Source: Plazaster borealis (Eukaryota; Echinodermata; Asteroidea; Forcipulatida; Labidiasteridae). Taken from it: a DNA stretch of 64,000 nt. Position numbers and translations under genes: made by a program. Each line of letters begins with the position of its first letter. Position 1 is the first letter of the stretch. Below, piece after piece: positions 60,369 through 64,000 of this stretch. Under the pieces are notes generated by a model. It worked only from the letters and a program-made list of their open reading frames with translations. It ran no database searches and was not told where the DNA came from. Location: contig CM037462.1 of assembly GCA_021014325.1 (NCBI GenBank), positions 18,620,135 to 18,684,134 of the forward strand, read 5' to 3'.

Positions 60369-60423
60369 TCCCGTCAGTTAAAAACAAATAAAACGTGTGC
60401 TCTCAATTACGGGGCTTCAAACA

Positions 60424-60483
60424 GGCTGACGGAGCCCAATCTAGAGCCCAAACTAGAGCCCAAACTAGAGCCCAAGCCCAAAC
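60424..60483. repeat. 12 bp repeat, inverse complement of the GGGCTT array
   Basis: Four copies of GAGCCCAAACTA-type units, ending CAAGCCCAAACC. The AGCCCAA core is complementary to the TTGGGCT of the neighbouring array, so the two can pair across a 55-base spacer. Confidence 0.9.
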
Positions 60484-61373
60484 CGTGCTTTCGAAAACGG
60501 CAATAGACTCTACATTAACTACGCACATAAAAAACACGATTACAATTATCGCGCAATTGCTCACGGTGAGATAAACGTCACCTCATGAATATGTATACAT
60601 CTAATTGAGTGATTATAGTATATTCTACTCGCTGAAATCTTACAAGTTCGGTTAACAAGGCCCGTGAGCTGGTTATTGTATATCATTACAATTAAAGTAC
60701 AGTATGGACCAATTTTGATCGAAGACATTTCATGTTGTTAGATTCTTTTCGAAGGAAATTTCGTTGTTTTTTGTTAATTATTTTGTTATGCTTTGGGGTT
60801 TTTTTTCTTTCTATTAACTATACCATAGGCCTAACTAATGAAAAATAAGAAATAAAATACGAGAACAAAAACGAAAATTGAGAAGTGGTTTTATCAACGT
60901 GAACGGGGTGGATATAAAAGCAGCGGGCACGCTTGTAGCCTGTGTATGTAGTAGCCCTACTATTTATTTATGTTCTAATTTTTATCAATATTCATTTTTT
61001 CAACGTTAGGTGTTTATTTATTTACTTGGTGCTCGGGCATGAGCCAAAAACAGCTCTCGTTATTATACTATTATTATTATTAATACTATTTTATTTTGTG
61101 TTTTTTTTCTTTCAGTTGGATATAATTGTTCTGGTTGTGTTCATCACATTATTATTTCTATGAGACTGGCATTATTAGAACATGTTACTAATGAGCATCT
61201 ATTGGTTTCCATGAGAACTAATCACCGTCGTCTAAGATGATCCGATCACAGAAGCTTCGCCTGTGTGAAAAACAGTGACCAGCCATGATAACAACACCAT
61301 AAATTTATGGAAGACATTTTAGTAAGAGCATTTTCCCTTTTGAAAACAAATTTATCCATAGCCTGTTTTAAAC
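60484..61373. other. Noncoding AT-rich stretch
   Basis: T-rich tracts at 60790-60812 and 61090-61110. A 73-codon frame at 60942 is hydrophobic and AT-rich and probably spurious. Confidence 0.5.
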
Positions 61374-61744
61374 TTAAAGGCACTGAACACGTTTGGAAAT
61401 TGTCAAAGACCAGTGTTCTCACTTGGTGTATCCCAACATATGCATAAAATAACAAGCCTGTGAAAATTTGGGCTCAATTGGTCATCGAAGTTGCAAGAAA
61501 ATGATGAAAGAAAAAACACCCTTCTTGGACAAATTTGTGTGCTTTCAGATAGGAATAACAACTTCTTGCAAGAAGTTTTTATTATTTTAGTGAGAAATTA
61601 CCTCTTTCTCAAAAACTACATTGCTTCGGAGGGAGTCGTTTCCTACAATGTTTTATACTATCAGCAGCTCTTCGTTGCTTGTTACCAAGTAAGTTTTTTA
61701 TGCTAATGTTTTGAGTCATTACCAAACGTGTACAATACCTTTAA
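61374..61744 (+). mobile_element. TTAA MITE, family A, complete (A11)
   Basis: TTAA at 61374 and 61741, ends TTAAAGGCACTGAACACG and CGTGTACAATACCTTTAA. The centre AACTTCTTGCAAGAAGTT at 61560-61577 is a perfect palindrome. Noncoding. Confidence 0.95.
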
Positions 61745-61801
61745 ACTATACCAAGCACTTTTAAAATGTAGCAAAATGGTTTTTAATTTGGGTGTCGTTT
61801 T

Positions 61802-62032
61802 TACACTGCAAAAACTGGGGTGTTAAAATTAACACCATAGGTATTATCACATAATAAATACCCAAGAGGGAATCAAAATTAACATAATAGGGTGTTGAAA
61901 TAACACCAATGTAATTGTGTTGGCAGAAATTAGTAATATTTTAACACCCTATGATGTAAATTTTGATTCAATTTTGGTATAATGTGAAAACACCCATGGT
62001 GTCAATTTTAGCACCCCAGTTTTTGCAGTGTA
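61802..62032 (+). mobile_element. Family C MITE, complete (C4)
   Basis: Starts TACACTGCAAAAACTGGGG, ends CCCCAGTTTTTGCAGTGTA. Internal arms are GGTGTTAAAATT and AATTTTAGCACCCC. Flanked by TA on both sides. The 78-codon minus frame across it is a shadow. Confidence 0.95.
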
Positions 62033-62160
62033 GCTGTTTTGGTCTGTTATTCTTGTGTATTTTTTTTGTTCGAAACTTTATGTAACTGTTCCCCGGGGAG
62101 ACCAGTTGGTTGAAAAAACTGCAAGATGCGGCAACCCTGGTTAAATAAAAGTAAATAAGC
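62033..62160 (+). mobile_element. Possible non-LTR retroelement 3' tail
   Basis: GC-balanced sequence ending CCTGGTTAAATAAAAGTAAATAA, resembling the end of a polyadenylated retroelement. Only the tail is present and the assignment is weak. Confidence 0.3.
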
Positions 62161-64000
62161 CACACAAGAATTACATCGGGACAATTTGGGTAATTGAGGC
62201 CCATTACCTAATAGCTTATACAGGTAGCTAAACTGTAACTGATGTTACCTCCCCCTTTAATTACGACTATCATGCCGGATTCACCAAACTGACTCACCGC
62301 ACCTAAAGTCAGCCTTTGAAGGCACTCAGTCTTTACTGAATTACAATTTACACCAAAGACAGCTTCATTAGGGGAAAACCACGAGCCGTGAACGAAATCA
62401 AAACAATTCCATCTCGTCGGGTAAATTGCTTATACATGGCGGGAAAACAGCCCTGGGTGGGAAATTAAGCCGCTAACATTTTCACAACGGCGTACCGACC
62501 TGTGCTTCTTAACGCCCAGCCCGGAGCCCCTTATGCGCGGCTTAATCTCCTAACGCGGATGTCCGCTGACCGTTAGCAAGTATTCAAGTCCGGGTGTGTG
62601 TGTTTTTTTTCTCTTCCTCTTTTTTTTTTTACTTTCTGTTGGGAGGTGGAGGCCTGGGCATCGGCGTGGGCTTGGTCGGGGCTTTACGGGGTGGATTAGC
62701 AGCGAACACGCTGCGGCATAAGCGAGCTATTGCTTTATGTTGCTACGGGGTGGTTTAGCCCTGGGGCCTGGTTCGAGCCTTCATAACATGCACACATGAA
62801 ATCGCATTATGTTTACATACTTTGCTATGATCCTGTGCGATACTACCCTCTTATTTATTTTTCATCTCTGTCCTTCTTCTTCGCCACCCTTACGCAAGCA
62901 GTTGCACGCGCTATGACAACTCTGCGATGTTTTTCTGAGAATTAAATAAAACGAAGAAGAGGAGGGATGGATGCATGGTGGAGCTCGGGTGCTTCGGCTC
63001 GTTGGCCCCCCGGGGCTGATTTTCGTTTATAGCTCGCCATTTCAAACTTCCATCATAGAAGCCGGTGATTAGCGGTTGACCCTGTTTTAGGATGTAATCT
63101 AGCGATGGTACCTAACATGCATTTTGACGGTGCTTTTACGTGCCCAATTTCTCCGGGAGCTAAGGAAAATATCTGGAAGGTTCGGCTGGAGAGAGAATTA
63201 GATATCGCAATGGAGTATTTCATTTGAGCGCGAGGGAGGGGTGGGGGTCAATGTCTCCAAATGATTTTTGATTTGTGGTCAAGACCTGCTGCCGTACATT
63301 CCCCATGTTCACATCAATGGTGTACAGTTAAACCTCTATTATGGGTGCGGCCCACGAGTTAATGAAAACTCTAAAAACGTCTGACGTCACATTTTTACCA
63401 AAGGGAAAGTTACACGCACTAAATTTGAACAAGTCCGTCTTTACTTCACATTATTAATGACCCGCATATACCATTTTATCATGTTGACATTTCTGTAACA
63501 AGTCATATAAAGTTAGACAAGAAAGAAGGTACAAATAATAACCATTTAAATCGGCTCTTTACTGCTGGCAATGGCAGCTCACCCACCCCCACCCCATCCC
63601 CCTCCCACCCTTCAGTTTCTAAACAAGGAAGTAGTCGACTTTATACCCGACCTCCTTCCAAAGAAAAGCTCAATCCTGCCTAATTGTTTGGTTATCTCAG
63701 ACCGTCATCAACATGTTCCTTCGGATTCATGTCTTAATATTTTAATACAAAAATCGTTTCAATTACGGAATAATATGTCGTCACTGCCGTACCCGCTCGT
63801 CTTGCGGTACAGCTCATGAAACCAATTGGATTTCACTATGGGATAACTTAGAACTACCGTATGCTATAATTGTCCATCGGGTCTCCGATTGCAGACAGGG
63901 GGACGGGGGTACTTGACATGGGAGTCAGAGGGGGCATGGCCGGTGGTTGACACAGGCTGGCCGGGTAATATCACAGGTGCTGACAGGTGGATTCATGTTG
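62161..64000. other. GC-richer noncoding region
   Basis: 62380-62770 holds the E2F-like GGCGGGAAAA (62438), a hairpin GCAGCG-AACA-CGCTGC (62699-62714) and a direct repeat TACGGGGTGG(A/T)TTAGC at 62685 and 62744. 63000-63240 has further GC-rich sequence. Open frames are short (82 codons at 63571) and lack domains. It may be a regulatory block or carry an unrecognised exon. Confidence 0.4.

Noticed and set aside
60016..60506. LGLGLG and AQAQIQ proteins
   Set aside because: A six-base repeat leaves all phases open; there is no unique coding sequence.
36886..62704. Shared 12-mer GGATTAGCAGCG at 36886 and 62693
   Set aside because: A 12-base match between two places is expected by chance in 64 kb; there is no flanking similarity.
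62765..62780. tRNA B-box-like GGTTCGAGCC
   Set aside because: No matching A box or stems upstream.

Overview
The window is animal nuclear DNA: AT-rich, gene-poor, full of short inverted-repeat elements and simple repeats, with one gene I can name. The gene is an intronless forkhead gene on the minus strand at 50597..51787. Its DNA-binding domain and C-terminal FSIESLIG motif place it in the FoxD class. The repeat families, in particular the GGGCCCAATTTCATAGAG element and the TTAAAGGCACTG element, look to me like those abundant in echinoderm and especially sea star genomes. That is an impression from memory, not a database match. The codon usage, AT richness and lone FoxD gene fit a deuterostome invertebrate.

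Layout. 1..1133 is the end of a 66-68 bp satellite array. About 3.5-20 kb and 26.9-34.3 kb are dense in miniature inverted-repeat transposable elements (MITEs). I distinguish five related or unrelated families. A, D and E have TTAA at both ends, start AGG and end CCT, and are likely Kolobok/T2-like. B and C start CACTC or CACTG and are flanked by TA, so are probably Tc1/mariner-like. F starts GGGCCCAATTTC. Three elements sit inside others (A5 in F1, D4 in C2, A8 in B3). Each time the uninterrupted relative elsewhere in the window has a single TTAA where the interrupted one has two, so target-site duplication is visible directly. 34.3-50.6 kb and 52-61 kb are mostly unique AT-rich DNA flanking FoxD, with scattered simple repeats and a few GC-richer blocks that could be regulatory. 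62.0-64 kb is another GC-richer noncoding stretch.

How it works together. The picture is a developmental transcription factor in a gene desert. About 0.6 kb upstream of FoxD there is a near-perfect Sox-Oct composite motif, a plausible input for a FoxD gene. Several strong E2F-type sites, an NF-Y/E-box cluster and a YY1-CCAAT-E2F block lie far from the gene and may be remote elements or promoters of unannotated transcripts. I found no tRNA, rRNA, autonomous transposase, virus or CRISPR. Nearly all other open frames are low-complexity, start at non-ATG codons, or are shadows of repeats.
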